A stretch of 64,000 bases of DNA from UBA721 sp002705165 (GCA_045565995.1 JBJLEF010000008.1:510550-574549), one strand, 5' to 3'; numbered from the stretch's first letter, positions 36,152 to 46,352 are shown. Translations and numbers: made by a program. Notes: generated by a model from the letters alone, not told the origin.

Positions 36152-36838
36152 TTAACGGGGCTTCAGTTTAGGACCAACAATTTTCCCAAAGCCTGGTGGG
36201 TTATGACTTTGACAATAAAGCTTACCTTGTCCCTGAAACTTACAGACAATCCCCTCTCCACCCAAGAAGCTTCCGATCCAACTCTTATTAGATTTGCCAA
36301 CGCTAAATTGCAACGTATCTTCATAGGCAACGATGTGCCCGGTATCAACCGTATATTCACCGTCGACTTCCACTTCATAGACCGCACCAAAACTATTAAG
36401 GAAGAGGTCGCCGTTTCCGGAACATTTCACCCAAAAAATGCCTTCCCCACTTAACAACGCATTGCCAAGTCCCTGGAAGGTGGTATCGATTTCCACATCA
36501 CTGCTGGATGCCAGCCAACTTCCTCCCTGTACGATCAACGTGCCGCCGGATAGCTGGTGGTGAATAATGTCACCTAGTTGTTGCGGACCGATAAGTAGCG
36601 TCTGATTTGCGTTCGCAGCGGTGAAGTGATTGAGAAAGAAGCTTTCACCTGAAAACATCCTCTTCAGCCCCTTCAACAGCCCTCCCTTACCACTTCCGCG
36701 GTTTTTAGAGGTGGTCTCAACATTGAATCCTGAACTCATGCTAATCATGGCACCGACCTCACAGGTCACCGATTCACCGGCTTCCAGTGTAAGACGAGCA
36801 GCAGAGGCAGCCGGACGTGCTAATAATTCAAATTGCAT
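36152..36838 (-). CDS. AIM24/TIGR00266 family protein, paralogue 2 of 3
   Basis: This 228-residue paralogue has the same blocks: YTVDTGHIVAYEDTL and GGEGIVCKFQGQGKLYCQSHN. The central part (GLLKGLKRMFSGESFFLNHF) matches the corresponding stretch in the other two copies. By eye it is closer to paralogue 3 than to paralogue 1. The ATG has AGGAG nine bases upstream. Gaps are 31 bases to the upstream paralogue and 21 to the downstream one. No signal peptide is seen. Function unknown. Confidence 0.92.
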   Translation of the reverse strand: MQFELLARPAASAARLTLEAGESVTCEVGAMISMSSGFNVETTSKNRGSGKGGLLKGLKRMFSGESFFLNHFTAANANQTLLIGPQQLGDIIHHQLSGGTLIVQGGSWLASSSDVEIDTTFQGLGNALLSGEGIFWVKCSGNGDLFLNSFGAVYEVEVDGEYTVDTGHIVAYEDTLQFSVGKSNKSWIGSFLGGEGIVCKFQGQGKLYCQSHNPPGFGKIVGPKLKPR

Positions 36839-36869
36839 TTTCGTATACTCCTATGGAATGCTCGTTTAA

Positions 36870-37523
36870 TCAAAGATGGGAATTCGTCCAGGCAGCCAAA
36901 CCGTCTAACGACCTTGACTGCAAATAGATAAGTCCCGGGCCTTTAACTCTTGTTACCAGTCCTTCACCACTGAAGAAGCTGGAGAACAGCCCTCCGGCCA
37001 TCCCCATCTTAATCCCCACGCTCGGTTCATAAGCAACCAGATGTCCCGTATCGACTACGTAGTCACCCTCGACCTCCTTAGCAATAATCCCACCATATGC
37101 CCCAAACCAGACTTTACCGTTCCCAGATACCTTTAAACGGAATAGCCCTTCGCCTCCCACAAAACTAGCAATTCCGGCCCAACACATGCCAAGCTTGACA
37201 TCCGATTCACATGCTAAAAACGCTCCGGGTTGGAAATACATTGTATTCCCCTTCAACTCAATGCATTCAATATCACCGGGGAATGCCTGAGTTAGTATCA
37301 ACTCGCCTTCCGACTCAGTGGTAAATTCATTGACAAACAGACTCTCATTACCTAAAAACCGTTTGAAAATAGCCTTGAAGAAACCGCCATTCAATCTGGT
37401 GTTAATCTTCACCGAACTACTCATACTGGCCATCGCCCCTGCTTCGGCCACAACAGTATCACCCGTCTTCAACGCCACGCGAATGTTCGCAAAAGCAGGA
37501 CGATTCCTTATCTCCGTTTCCAT
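36870..37523 (-). CDS. AIM24/TIGR00266 family protein, paralogue 1 of 3
   Basis: This 217-residue paralogue opens with METEIRNRPAFANIRVAL and carries YVVDTGHLVAYEPS and GEGLVTRVKGPGLIYLQSR near the C-terminus. It differs from the other two in lacking the VCKF and GQGK residues. The longest frame would begin at a TTG at 37541; I chose the ATG at 37523, which has an AAAGG ribosome site. It follows the M48 protease gene by 36 bases. Function unknown; the three-fold duplication suggests a hetero-oligomer. Confidence 0.9.
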   Translation of the reverse strand: METEIRNRPAFANIRVALKTGDTVVAEAGAMASMSSSVKINTRLNGGFFKAIFKRFLGNESLFVNEFTTESEGELILTQAFPGDIECIELKGNTMYFQPGAFLACESDVKLGMCWAGIASFVGGEGLFRLKVSGNGKVWFGAYGGIIAKEVEGDYVVDTGHLVAYEPSVGIKMGMAGGLFSSFFSGEGLVTRVKGPGLIYLQSRSLDGLAAWTNSHL

Positions 37524-37559
37524 GATGGTCAAACCTTTCAAAAACTCGTTATCTGTCGA

Positions 37560-38681
37560 CTACTGTTTCCTAACACGCTGTACCACCTCTTGCCATTCAA
37601 CCGAAAATGGCTTGAAGCTAACATTACCGGCAGCCTGCAGCGTCTTATTAATATCGTTGATTCGTGAGACATGGTCAGGATGAGTGCTGATCCATGCCAG
37701 AGGTCCCGGCAAACCGCCCTGCTCATGCTCCATGATTTCAAAGAATTCCGCCAACCCCTGCGGGTCAATTCCAGCGGCCAGCAGCATCCTTACTCCCTCC
37801 AGATCAGCTTCGGTCTCGTGATCACGACTATATTTGTTGATCGTGGAGAATTGAAGTAACTCCGCTAAAACCGCCAAGCCACCAACATCACCGGCTAGTA
37901 AACTTGCCAGACCACTGATCCCAATGGTCTGCCCGATACGTTGCAGCCCATGACGTTTTGTAACGTGTGCGATCTCATGAGCCAGTACACCTGCAACCTG
38001 TTCCGGTCGATCAGCCTTACTAATCAAGCCGGTGTAGACCACCAAATTTCCACCTGGCAGCGCAAAGGCATTCATAATATCAGCTTCCACCACCGTGACT
38101 TTGTACTGAAACCCTTCGATAGCGGCATGGGGCTGCAAACGATCAATCATCGATTGGATGGCTGCTGCTACGACCTCGTCTTCCAGTATCGGCCCCTGTA
38201 AATCCATTGATTCCATGGCAAACTCACCTATCTGCTGATCAATGCTGATAGGCAAAGCCGTCACTGCTGTCCGGGCACCATAGACAACCAGTTCGAAGAT
38301 ACCCCACCCCATTAAAACGATCACCGCCAGTCCAATCAGAACCGAACGACGGCTTTTACGGCGGTTCGAACGCCTGGTTTTCTTTACTTGATCAATTTTT
38401 TGATTAGTCAGTAAACCTCCGGAATGCTCCAGCGTTTTCAAAAAACCTTTCGCTTCTGAAAAGATCGTTAACGATCTGTCTTCATTACGACAAAACACCA
38501 TCTTGCCTGATGCGCCGCCTGTTTCAAGCTGGAGCTTTTCAAAACGCAACGAGAATTGCTGATCATCCTGTAATCTGGCCACAACAGCCTGAGTATCGAT
38601 GGAAATTTCAGCACCAGCTCTTCCACCCTCGATTGATTCGTGAAAGACGCCGCCTGAAAACGTCTGTTGATCGTTGAGCAT
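37560..38681 (-). CDS. M48 family membrane zinc metalloprotease with N-terminal cytoplasmic-type domain
   Basis: This 373-residue protein starts with a roughly 90-residue beta-rich domain of the kind that precedes the membrane segment in some bacterial M48 proteases. A very basic stretch (KKTRRSNRRKSRRS) and one membrane segment near 113-134 follow. The C-terminal peptidase has the zinc site HEIAH at 235-239 and the downstream Glu291 in the ETEAD motif. The basic residues before the membrane segment place the first domain in the cytoplasm and the protease outside. Substrates are probably misfolded or lipid-associated proteins. It is first in the unit with three AIM24 genes. Confidence 0.92.
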   Translation of the reverse strand: MLNDQQTFSGGVFHESIEGGRAGAEISIDTQAVVARLQDDQQFSLRFEKLQLETGGASGKMVFCRNEDRSLTIFSEAKGFLKTLEHSGGLLTNQKIDQVKKTRRSNRRKSRRSVLIGLAVIVLMGWGIFELVVYGARTAVTALPISIDQQIGEFAMESMDLQGPILEDEVVAAAIQSMIDRLQPHAAIEGFQYKVTVVEADIMNAFALPGGNLVVYTGLISKADRPEQVAGVLAHEIAHVTKRHGLQRIGQTIGISGLASLLAGDVGGLAVLAELLQFSTINKYSRDHETEADLEGVRMLLAAGIDPQGLAEFFEIMEHEQGGLPGPLAWISTHPDHVSRINDINKTLQAAGNVSFKPFSVEWQEVVQRVRKQ

Positions 38682-38855
38682 TCAAGTAAACCTAAGCAAG
38701 TCGCCTCATTCATCATCCAATGAGCATTCAAGGTAACTAATTAAAGCCCTCACGGCAAAACTGTTTATTAGCCACCAACTAAAGAGGTACCAAATGATTC
38801 CCAAGTAGGCGGACAATCCGTCGATTCACACTCGGAAACATGGAAAACATGCTAA

Positions 38856-41800
38856 CTATTTGCTGAGAAACACTTCACTAATCACGATCTGCTTAATCAG
38901 ATCCTTGAGGTGATTACCAGACTTCTCCAGCGCCGTAACAATCTTCTCGACTTCACCACGATCCAGAGGTTCTAGCACTCGACCACTCGAATACGCCAGT
39001 AGCTTTCGGGTTAGGCCGCGAACAACCTGAGACTCATTTTCAACCAATATTGTTTTCAATGCGACGATATCATTAACTTCGGTTCCATTAGCAAGTGTCG
39101 TCGATGGGTCAATCTCACCTGTTCGATAGCGATCTCTCCATCGCCCAATCGGATCGAAATTTTCAAATGCAAATCCCAATGGATCTATTTTTCGGTGACA
39201 ACTGTTACAGGTCGTCTGTTCGCGATGGATCTCTAATTGCTCGCGGATGGTTTTCGCTTCACTCAAATCCGGAGAAAGTGGCTCCACGTCCGGCGGTGGG
39301 GCAGCAGGCGGCGTTCCCAGAATATTCTCCAGAACCCATACTCCACGAACAACGGGCGAAGTATCAACTCCATTGGCCGTTGATGTCATAACACTCGGCA
39401 TCGTCAACACACCCCCGCGACGGGGATCATTCGTGGCTACCCTGCGTAAGTAATCCCCTTTGACATCGCTACGATTATAAAACACGGAAGCAATTTGTTC
39501 GTTCATAAACGTATAATCTGATTCGACGAGCAAACGGATTGGACCATTTTGGTACAACAAATCTCCGAAATACTCATTGGTTTGTGCAATCACCTGTGGT
39601 TCCATTCGCCGGTCCCAATAAACTCGAAAGGGACCATTTAATTCGGGTGGACTTTCGGAAATCTTATCCAATCTCAACCAACGCTCCGTGAAATGATGAA
39701 CAAATGCTTTGGAACGAGGGTCAGCCAGCATGCGATCAACCTGAGTCTGAAGCACACGGTGATTATGCAGTTTCTTCGTTCTTGCTAATTCCAGGAGAGC
39801 CTCATCCGGCATCGAAGACCAAAGAAAGTAACTCAGTCGATTGGCAATTTCATAATCGGTTAACTGCGCTTTCTGTTCTTTGAGGTACAAGAAATCGGGG
39901 GAACATAATATCGCGGTATAGCCCATCTGTATCGCTTTAATGCCTGCCAGCGTGTCTTCATCCACCACGACCGGAGCATTGCTTTGCGTCCCGACTGCCA
40001 AAGGAGCATCTACAAATCCTGGCCCACTCCAAAACACCTGCAAACTATTAGGCTGACCGTAAGCAAAGTACTCGACTCTGATTTTCCGCAGGCCTTTGGC
40101 AAGCGTTGTCTTTCCAGTCTTTGTGGATGCCCCGTGCAGGCCGTCATGATCGATCACTCGCTGGCCATCAACAAGAATCCTTGCACCATCATCTGAGGCT
40201 AACTTGAATTCATATTGGGCGGATTGTTTAACCTCCAGCAGACCTTCAAAAACAACCCCATAGTGTTCGTTCTTTTCTGCAACCCGTATGTCGACGAGCC
40301 CTTCCACTAAAGGCCCCGACTTAACAGGTTTCAATTCGTCAAACTGAGGCAACTTAGTCCACTTCCCGTCATAGACGCTAAATTCCAGATCCTGAAGACC
40401 GCCTTCAGGTAGTTCAGGACCAGTCTGCAATTTCGCCATCACTAAATCTACATACGGCTGCACTTCTTCTTTGGTCACAGGCCGGCGGAACGCACGCTCC
40501 GCAAATCGAAGAAGCAATTCCTCAATCTCAGCATTACCAAACTCCTCCGTACCGTACAATTCGCGATGGCTTTTCGGCGGCCACTGGTCCAGCACGGGCT
40601 CGATTTTGAAGGAATGGATCTGTACCGTTGGGCCCCGATAATTCCGCACGACCCCTTCATGCATTGCTAACAGCCAGGCCTTTTGAACCTTATCGAATTC
40701 CTGCTTATCCGTAATTACCTTGCGATCCGGAGGATCTCGGTAAACGTCAGGAAGGTAGGTCCTAGCTAACAGGTCGGCACGGGCTTCACGATCTGTTGGA
40801 CCATTTTCCCATATAATCTGCGGCAACCAGTCCTTATCAATCCAGGTTTCGATCGATAAGGTTTTCATTTGACCATTACCAGGAAGGGACACACGTTCCA
40901 ATGAAATATTGTCATTTCGTGTCCCGCGCTTAAACAATCTCAAATGAACCAGCATCGGTTGAGTTTGATCTGTCGGGAGAATCTCTCCCCAATCATGTTG
41001 TTGATTATGTGCTGACAACTGGACGGTCAGCCGGTATTTCGCCGAACTTTTCATGCCTCCACGTAATTCATCCGGTGTTACCATTTCACGAAAAAACAGC
41101 GTGTCAACATTCGGATCGACCTCACCTGCCAGACGTGGAAGATCCTTGCGATGTGTCCGTAATAAAACTCCTTTGTAATCCCGAACAGGAATCTGTGGTC
41201 TCTTCCCTGTATAGGTCGCTAATGCCAGACTCTCCTCCGCAGCATCAAACATTAAGCGAAGTAAGAAATCTGACATCACCAAACGGTTACCAATATTATC
41301 AAATCCTTCTTCGGTTTCATCGCCAGGGAAAGCCCGGAAAGGATCCGTGCTGGTGTTCTCAACACGCCCATTACCGTTATTGTCAATCAGACGAGGTTTG
41401 TTCCCAATCCGTAGTTCAGGGTCGTTGATATACAGTAAATCGCGAACCGTATTACGTAGTTCAAAACGATTAAGACGCCGAGTCACCGTTTGTCCATTCG
41501 TACTCTTAAGAGACGCATAGGCATCCTGAAGTGGCACTGTTAAATGCTTAACAACATCAGCTATTTCCTGATCCGACGGTTGTAATGAATCCTTCGGAGG
41601 CATATCTCCCAGATTCAATTGATCGACGACCCCCTGCCATAACTGCAACGTCTCGAGATCATCAAGATCAGACTTGAGATTGTCGAACCTCTTGCTGTTC
41701 TCCTGCACCTCCGCTCCATGGCATTCGATACAGTATTTTTTTAGGAACGGCTTTACCGAGTCAAAAGGCTCCCCTTTGACTGCCCCAGAGATTGAACTCG

Positions 41801-41861
41801 TGACGGTCATCACAATCGTCAGCAAGCATACACAGAGCAGCTGTTGTCGAATCAAATTCAT
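38856..41861 (-). CDS. Planctomycete PSCyt1/DUF1587-1592-1588-1585 protein with PA14 domain
   Basis: This 1001-residue secreted protein has the planctomycete cytochrome arrangement. A signal peptide is followed by a PSCyt1 domain with CIECH at residues 44-48, then DUF1587 (RRLNRFELRNTVRDLLY), DUF1595 (FAERAFRRPVT), a PA14 carbohydrate-binding-like domain near 505-630 (YEFKLASDDGARILVDGQ), DUF1592 (SPDFLYL, YFLWSSMPDE), DUF1588 (GVLTMPSVMT) and DUF1585 with a second haem-like motif CNSCH and the LAYSSGRVLEPLD segment. It is a periplasmic redox protein of unknown substrate. I chose ATG 41861, which overlaps the stop of the DUF1552 gene by one base (TAATG), over a longer GTG frame. Confidence 0.92.
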   Translation of the reverse strand: MNLIRQQLLCVCLLTIVMTVTSSISGAVKGEPFDSVKPFLKKYCIECHGAEVQENSKRFDNLKSDLDDLETLQLWQGVVDQLNLGDMPPKDSLQPSDQEIADVVKHLTVPLQDAYASLKSTNGQTVTRRLNRFELRNTVRDLLYINDPELRIGNKPRLIDNNGNGRVENTSTDPFRAFPGDETEEGFDNIGNRLVMSDFLLRLMFDAAEESLALATYTGKRPQIPVRDYKGVLLRTHRKDLPRLAGEVDPNVDTLFFREMVTPDELRGGMKSSAKYRLTVQLSAHNQQHDWGEILPTDQTQPMLVHLRLFKRGTRNDNISLERVSLPGNGQMKTLSIETWIDKDWLPQIIWENGPTDREARADLLARTYLPDVYRDPPDRKVITDKQEFDKVQKAWLLAMHEGVVRNYRGPTVQIHSFKIEPVLDQWPPKSHRELYGTEEFGNAEIEELLLRFAERAFRRPVTKEEVQPYVDLVMAKLQTGPELPEGGLQDLEFSVYDGKWTKLPQFDELKPVKSGPLVEGLVDIRVAEKNEHYGVVFEGLLEVKQSAQYEFKLASDDGARILVDGQRVIDHDGLHGASTKTGKTTLAKGLRKIRVEYFAYGQPNSLQVFWSGPGFVDAPLAVGTQSNAPVVVDEDTLAGIKAIQMGYTAILCSPDFLYLKEQKAQLTDYEIANRLSYFLWSSMPDEALLELARTKKLHNHRVLQTQVDRMLADPRSKAFVHHFTERWLRLDKISESPPELNGPFRVYWDRRMEPQVIAQTNEYFGDLLYQNGPIRLLVESDYTFMNEQIASVFYNRSDVKGDYLRRVATNDPRRGGVLTMPSVMTSTANGVDTSPVVRGVWVLENILGTPPAAPPPDVEPLSPDLSEAKTIREQLEIHREQTTCNSCHRKIDPLGFAFENFDPIGRWRDRYRTGEIDPSTTLANGTEVNDIVALKTILVENESQVVRGLTRKLLAYSSGRVLEPLDRGEVEKIVTALEKSGNHLKDLIKQIVISEVFLSK

Positions 41862-43129
41862 TAAGCCTGTTTCCACTCAAAGTCAGCTAGCGTGCCGGAA
41901 CTGGTACCAAAACGGTCAGCTTCCACCCCGTGATTCTGGAGAATAGAAAGCAGCAGATTGGCCGCCGGAATTCGGTGTGCTGATTCGGGATCGGGATATA
42001 CTTTGTGTTCTCCATGCCTGAAACCACCGCCAGCTACCACCAGAGGTAAATTCTTCGTTGAGTGCGGCCCGGTTGCCATCCCACATCCAAACATGACGGT
42101 GGTGTGGTCTAACAATGTGCCACCATTGATCATGTCTTCCTGAGCCTTCAGCAACTCGATCAGATGTGCCATCTGACGCATGATGTTGTTTTCAATTTTC
42201 TTTAATGCATCAATATGGTCGGCACGGTTGCCATGGTGAGAGAAACCGTGATAACCACCACTAAGCCCAAAGTCACCATTCACAAATCCCGAGCTAAGAG
42301 TAATTGCGCGTGTCGAGTCCGTTTGAATCGCCAATGCCATCAACTCAACCATCGCTCGCAAATCGGCTTCCGTCCCTTTACCTTGCTGAGGCTCCGACAC
42401 ATCGGTCTTTGGTTTCGGACGGTCTAACCACGGTTCCTGCAACTCGAGTTTCTTTTCCAAACTTCGAACTGCTTCCAGATATTCCGCAAACTTCCGCTGA
42501 TCGCGCTTACTAAGGTCTTTTTCAACAACCTTCGCCTTCTCCATCACAACGTCCAAGATACTGTTCTGACGCTTTAATTTTTCTACCGCCGTAGCTTTCT
42601 TCTCAGCCGGATCTTCGATGAATAAAGCACGAAACATTCCTCGCAGGTCGATATCGGGAACTTGTACTCCGGTACGAGTAAAACTAACAAGATTAGACTC
42701 GTTAACCCTCACGGTCATCGAAGGAAATCGAGTGTTCGCTCCTTCGTACTCTGCAATCTTTTGATCAACGCTAATATTCCCTTCCTGATAATAGGAAGCC
42801 AGGTGAGGCCGAACGCCACTCAACAAGACCGGCACCCCCTGATGACCAATGGTGTTGCCATGATCAAGATTTGAAAACACCGTAAAGTCATTGCGATGTG
42901 CTTCCAGTGGCTTTAATGTTTCCGGGATTTCGTAGCCTGCTCCCGCATCGTCTGCTTCAGGGAAAAATGCCTCCCGGTAAATACCGTAGTTGTTGGACAT
43001 ACATACAAACCGTTTTACCGGTTTCGTTTGATCAGCGCGAGCAATAGGAACCATGGACTCCAACATTGGAAGTGCGATGGAAACTCCAGCAGCAGACAGA
43101 AACCGACGTCGTGCAATAGAATGTCGCAA
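41861..43129 (-). CDS. Tat-exported DUF1552 protein
   Basis: This 422-residue protein has a twin-arginine signal (ARRRFLSAAG followed by a hydrophobic run) and the DUF1552 pattern: RFVCMSNNYGIYREAFFP, LSGVRPHLA, and VMFGCGMATGPHSTKNLP near the C-terminus. The fold is related to the alkaline phosphatase/DUF1501 group. It nearly always sits beside a PSCyt1/DUF1592-type gene in Planctomycetota, as here, with a TAATG stop/start overlap that suggests equal synthesis of both partners. Start appears to be TTG with a GGGGG stretch upstream; no nearer ATG exists. Substrate unknown. Confidence 0.92.
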   Translation of the reverse strand: MRHSIARRRFLSAAGVSIALPMLESMVPIARADQTKPVKRFVCMSNNYGIYREAFFPEADDAGAGYEIPETLKPLEAHRNDFTVFSNLDHGNTIGHQGVPVLLSGVRPHLASYYQEGNISVDQKIAEYEGANTRFPSMTVRVNESNLVSFTRTGVQVPDIDLRGMFRALFIEDPAEKKATAVEKLKRQNSILDVVMEKAKVVEKDLSKRDQRKFAEYLEAVRSLEKKLELQEPWLDRPKPKTDVSEPQQGKGTEADLRAMVELMALAIQTDSTRAITLSSGFVNGDFGLSGGYHGFSHHGNRADHIDALKKIENNIMRQMAHLIELLKAQEDMINGGTLLDHTTVMFGCGMATGPHSTKNLPLVVAGGGFRHGEHKVYPDPESAHRIPAANLLLSILQNHGVEADRFGTSSGTLADFEWKQA

Positions 43130-43235
43130 GTTTTTAACCCCCGTATCAGGAAAGCATTTTTCAAAGTGCCTAAGGGTACATTATAACCGCCGTACGCGGT
43201 ATGGAGAAAGCTATTCGTTCCTTAAACAGCTTCTG

Positions 43236-44918
43236 CTAACGCCCGGTAGCTTTGCCGGCGGTCCGAGGGTCTGAAACGCCCGTAAATCGTCCGGATTCCG
43301 GATCTCGATAAATCATCTGACTGACTCCGGCTGAACTCGTCGGATAAACGGTATGACCAAGCTGTTTCATTTGATTCAACAACTCAGGTTCGTTGGTTCG
43401 CTCCATATAAAGTCGGTCAGGTGACCATTGATGATGGAATCTAGGTTCCTGAATGGCCTCCTTGGGCGCCATCTCCAAGTCCACAACACGGCTGATCCCA
43501 AGGACCACCGAGGTGATAATCTTAGGACCACCAGCGGCTCCAACCGTTAGAATGGGCTGCTCATCTTTCAAAACAATCGTCGGTGACATGCTCGACAGAG
43601 GACGCTTCAATGCCTCCACCTTATTTGCTTCGCTGCCAAGCAAACCAAAGGCATTGGCAACTCCCGGAGCCAATGCAAAGTCATCCATTTCGTTGTTCAT
43701 AATGATGCCTGTGCCGGGAATAATCACTTTGGAACCAAACGAGGTATTGATGGTAGCCGTCATAGCCACCCAATAGCCTGCCGCGTCCGCAACAGCAATA
43801 TGAGTGGTATGGCGTTCCGGTCTGGCAGGAAACTTCCGCGGAGGCAAACCATGTGACTTCACCGTGCTTGCGGTATCTAAATCAATTCGGCTGCTTAAGT
43901 CACGAGCATACGATTTCGCAATCAATCCTTGAGGAACACGAGTAAAATCTGCATCTCCCAACCAGTACGCCCGATCAGCGAAGGCCAACTTCATCGCCTC
44001 GGCAACAACATGAGTATATTTGGTACGACTATCGCGATAGTACTCACTGAGTGGAAACTGCTCCAGCATGTTCAGGATCTGACCAACATGAGTCCCCCCT
44101 GAACTTGGCGGAGGAAAACCCACAATGGTATGTTCCCGATAGGTGCTGACAACCGGGGGTCGAAGTTTGGCTCGATAGGTCGCCAAATCACGTCGAGTCA
44201 TCACTCCGCCGTTGGCATCCATCCAATCTGCAATCAACGTGGCTACTTCTCCTCGGTAGAAATAATCCGGACCATTCTGAGCAATTCCCTTCAACGTGCT
44301 CGCTAAATCGCCCTGCACCAACCACTCGCCTGCAGCAAGTGTCTTTCCTTTACTAATAAACAGTTCTTTGCTGGCGGCGAATTGTTCAAAAAGTTCCTTG
44401 CGCGAAGCGAGTAATCGTGCGTATCGATCCGATATTTCAAATCCATTTTCCGCTATCTTAATAGCTTCTCCGAAGTGATTTCCCCAAGGCAGACTCCCGG
44501 CCTTTTTCCAGGCCATGTGATAAGCCGCAACGGCGCCAGGCGTACCTGAAGCCAATGCTCCTGACTGAGACAATGCCGTGTCAGGTTTTCCATTGCGATA
44601 GAACATCTCAGCAGTCGCTCGTTTGGGAGCCGTCTCACGACCATCAATAGCAATAAGCTCACCATCAGGTGTGCGAAGAAGAATAAAACAGCCACCACCA
44701 ATCCCCGAGTTGTAGCCATCCACCACACCCAAGGTAATGGCCGCTGTAAGCGCTGCATCAACAGCATTGCCGCCCTCTGAGAGGGACTTTATTGCCGCAT
44801 TGGTTGCCAGCGGATGCACTGTTGCAACCATCGCCCGGTCAGCCATCGCTAGATTGTCCTGAGACTGTGCCAGAGCGGTCTGAAAGACCAAGAACAACAG
44901 CAGAAATAAAGCCTTCAT
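43236..44918 (-). CDS. ggt: Gamma-glutamyltranspeptidase
   Basis: This 560-residue N-terminal-nucleophile hydrolase transfers or hydrolyses gamma-glutamyl groups, for example from glutathione, in the periplasm. It has a signal peptide (MKALFLLLFLVFQTALAQ). The self-cleavage and catalytic threonine lies in the RHTTHIAVAD motif near residue 371. Substrate-site motifs include IDGRETAP near 92, PPPSSGGTH and the SMSPTIVL segment with the Ser pair. I chose ATG 44918, which begins the signal peptide and lies four bases after the DUF1501 stop; a longer TTG frame would overlap that gene by 41 bases. Glutathione salvage is the usual role. Confidence 0.93.
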   Translation of the reverse strand: MKALFLLLFLVFQTALAQSQDNLAMADRAMVATVHPLATNAAIKSLSEGGNAVDAALTAAITLGVVDGYNSGIGGGCFILLRTPDGELIAIDGRETAPKRATAEMFYRNGKPDTALSQSGALASGTPGAVAAYHMAWKKAGSLPWGNHFGEAIKIAENGFEISDRYARLLASRKELFEQFAASKELFISKGKTLAAGEWLVQGDLASTLKGIAQNGPDYFYRGEVATLIADWMDANGGVMTRRDLATYRAKLRPPVVSTYREHTIVGFPPPSSGGTHVGQILNMLEQFPLSEYYRDSRTKYTHVVAEAMKLAFADRAYWLGDADFTRVPQGLIAKSYARDLSSRIDLDTASTVKSHGLPPRKFPARPERHTTHIAVADAAGYWVAMTATINTSFGSKVIIPGTGIIMNNEMDDFALAPGVANAFGLLGSEANKVEALKRPLSSMSPTIVLKDEQPILTVGAAGGPKIITSVVLGISRVVDLEMAPKEAIQEPRFHHQWSPDRLYMERTNEPELLNQMKQLGHTVYPTSSAGVSQMIYRDPESGRFTGVSDPRTAGKATGR

Positions 44919-44922
44919 TCTA

Positions 44923-46269
44923 TTAGATAAGCCCTTCAATCGGACGACCGCCTTCCTGAACAATCGGAATCGGACGACCTTGGGAATTAACCCAATGGTT
45001 GTTCAAGTCAATTTCCAGATGCTTGAACGTCGTCGCAGCTAAATCCTGCGGACGAACCATCCCTGATTTGATTTCCCCCCCCGTACGATCCGTACTTCCC
45101 AATATCTGGCCTCCCTGAATGCCACCGCCGGACATGATCATCGACATCACCGGGACCCAGTGATCGCGCCCCGCTTCCGTATTGATCTTGGGCGAACGCC
45201 CAAATTCTCCCATCATCATGACTAAGGTATCATCCAGCATTCCCCGCTGTTCCAAATCATTGATCAGAGCCGGGTACACTTGGTCCACACGAGGGAGCAA
45301 AGGCTTAAGCCCTTTCTCTATCCCTCCCCAGCGGACATTATCACCGTGATGATCGAAGTATCCCCAGGCGCCACTCACCAGGACAAAAGAAACCCCGGCT
45401 TCCACCAAACGACGGGCAAGTAAAGCTTTTTCACCGACACTCGTTCGACCGTATTCATCGCGGAGTTCATCTGACTCCTGCGTGACATCAAAAGCCTGCT
45501 CCACTTTCCCGGACAAAACCATTTCAAATGCTCGTTGCGTATTTGCATCAAACTGATCCAGCAATTTGTGATCCTCGAGCTCTTTGCGAGCCCCATTGAT
45601 TTGTTCCCGCAAGGCAGCTCGGTTTTGCAGTCGTTGAACATCAATACCTGTAGGCAGCTTAAACTTATCGGCAAGCTCCATTCCTTTAACCGGTTCATAC
45701 TCGCCACCTAGGTGGCCGGCACCATAGACGTCTGATGCCCAGGACTTGGCTAACCCGATAAAAGCAGGCATCTCGGGGGCATTGGCACCTCTGAATTTTG
45801 ACACCACGGAACCCATCGACGGATAACCTGCTCCGTCTTTGCCGTCATTGGTTCGTCGGGCCAACGGGTTCCCAGCCTGCATTGTGATCGGAGTATGATT
45901 ACTCGCTGAACAGTCAACCGCACGTAATACTGCCATCTTATCGGCAATGGCAGCCTGCCGGGGCAGATGTTCGGTAAACTGAATGCCGGGAACTGAAGTC
46001 GAGATTGTCTCAAAAGGACTACGGATTTCTACAGGCGCATCCGGCTTTGGATCCCACATGTCTATTTGACTCGGGCCGCCACTGAGCCAAAACAGAATGA
46101 CTGATTTTTTTGAATTGGAATGGTTAGCCCGAGCCTGAACTTGCTGCAGCGTTGCCAGTGGAATACTGGCCATTGCCGCTGCCCCGGTTCTGAGAAACCA
46201 ACGGCGGGAACCAACGTGAATACTTGAAGCAAGAGGTGAGTGTGGCTGGAGCATATCGAACGATCTCAT
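44923..46269 (-). CDS. Tat-exported DUF1501 protein
   Basis: This 448-residue protein has a twin-arginine signal (SRRWFLRTG plus hydrophobic run). The DUF1501 blocks follow: VILFWLSGGPSQIDMWDPKP, HLPRQAAIADKMAVLRAV, ASNHTPITMQAGNP, and MMGEFGRSPKINTEAGRDHW near the C-terminus. DUF1501 proteins belong to the alkaline-phosphatase superfamily and are abundant in Planctomycetota; function is not established. The first in-frame codon is TTG; the ATG at 46269 with AGGA before it is used. The ggt gene follows after four bases. Confidence 0.93.
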   Translation of the reverse strand: MRSFDMLQPHSPLASSIHVGSRRWFLRTGAAAMASIPLATLQQVQARANHSNSKKSVILFWLSGGPSQIDMWDPKPDAPVEIRSPFETISTSVPGIQFTEHLPRQAAIADKMAVLRAVDCSASNHTPITMQAGNPLARRTNDGKDGAGYPSMGSVVSKFRGANAPEMPAFIGLAKSWASDVYGAGHLGGEYEPVKGMELADKFKLPTGIDVQRLQNRAALREQINGARKELEDHKLLDQFDANTQRAFEMVLSGKVEQAFDVTQESDELRDEYGRTSVGEKALLARRLVEAGVSFVLVSGAWGYFDHHGDNVRWGGIEKGLKPLLPRVDQVYPALINDLEQRGMLDDTLVMMMGEFGRSPKINTEAGRDHWVPVMSMIMSGGGIQGGQILGSTDRTGGEIKSGMVRPQDLAATTFKHLEIDLNNHWVNSQGRPIPIVQEGGRPIEGLI

Positions 46270-46352
46270 CAATTCCTGAAAACGGCTTACAGGCTCTATC
46301 TTAATCTAAAAATGAAATCCGACGCAAAATGAATCACCCTTCAACGCAGGAA

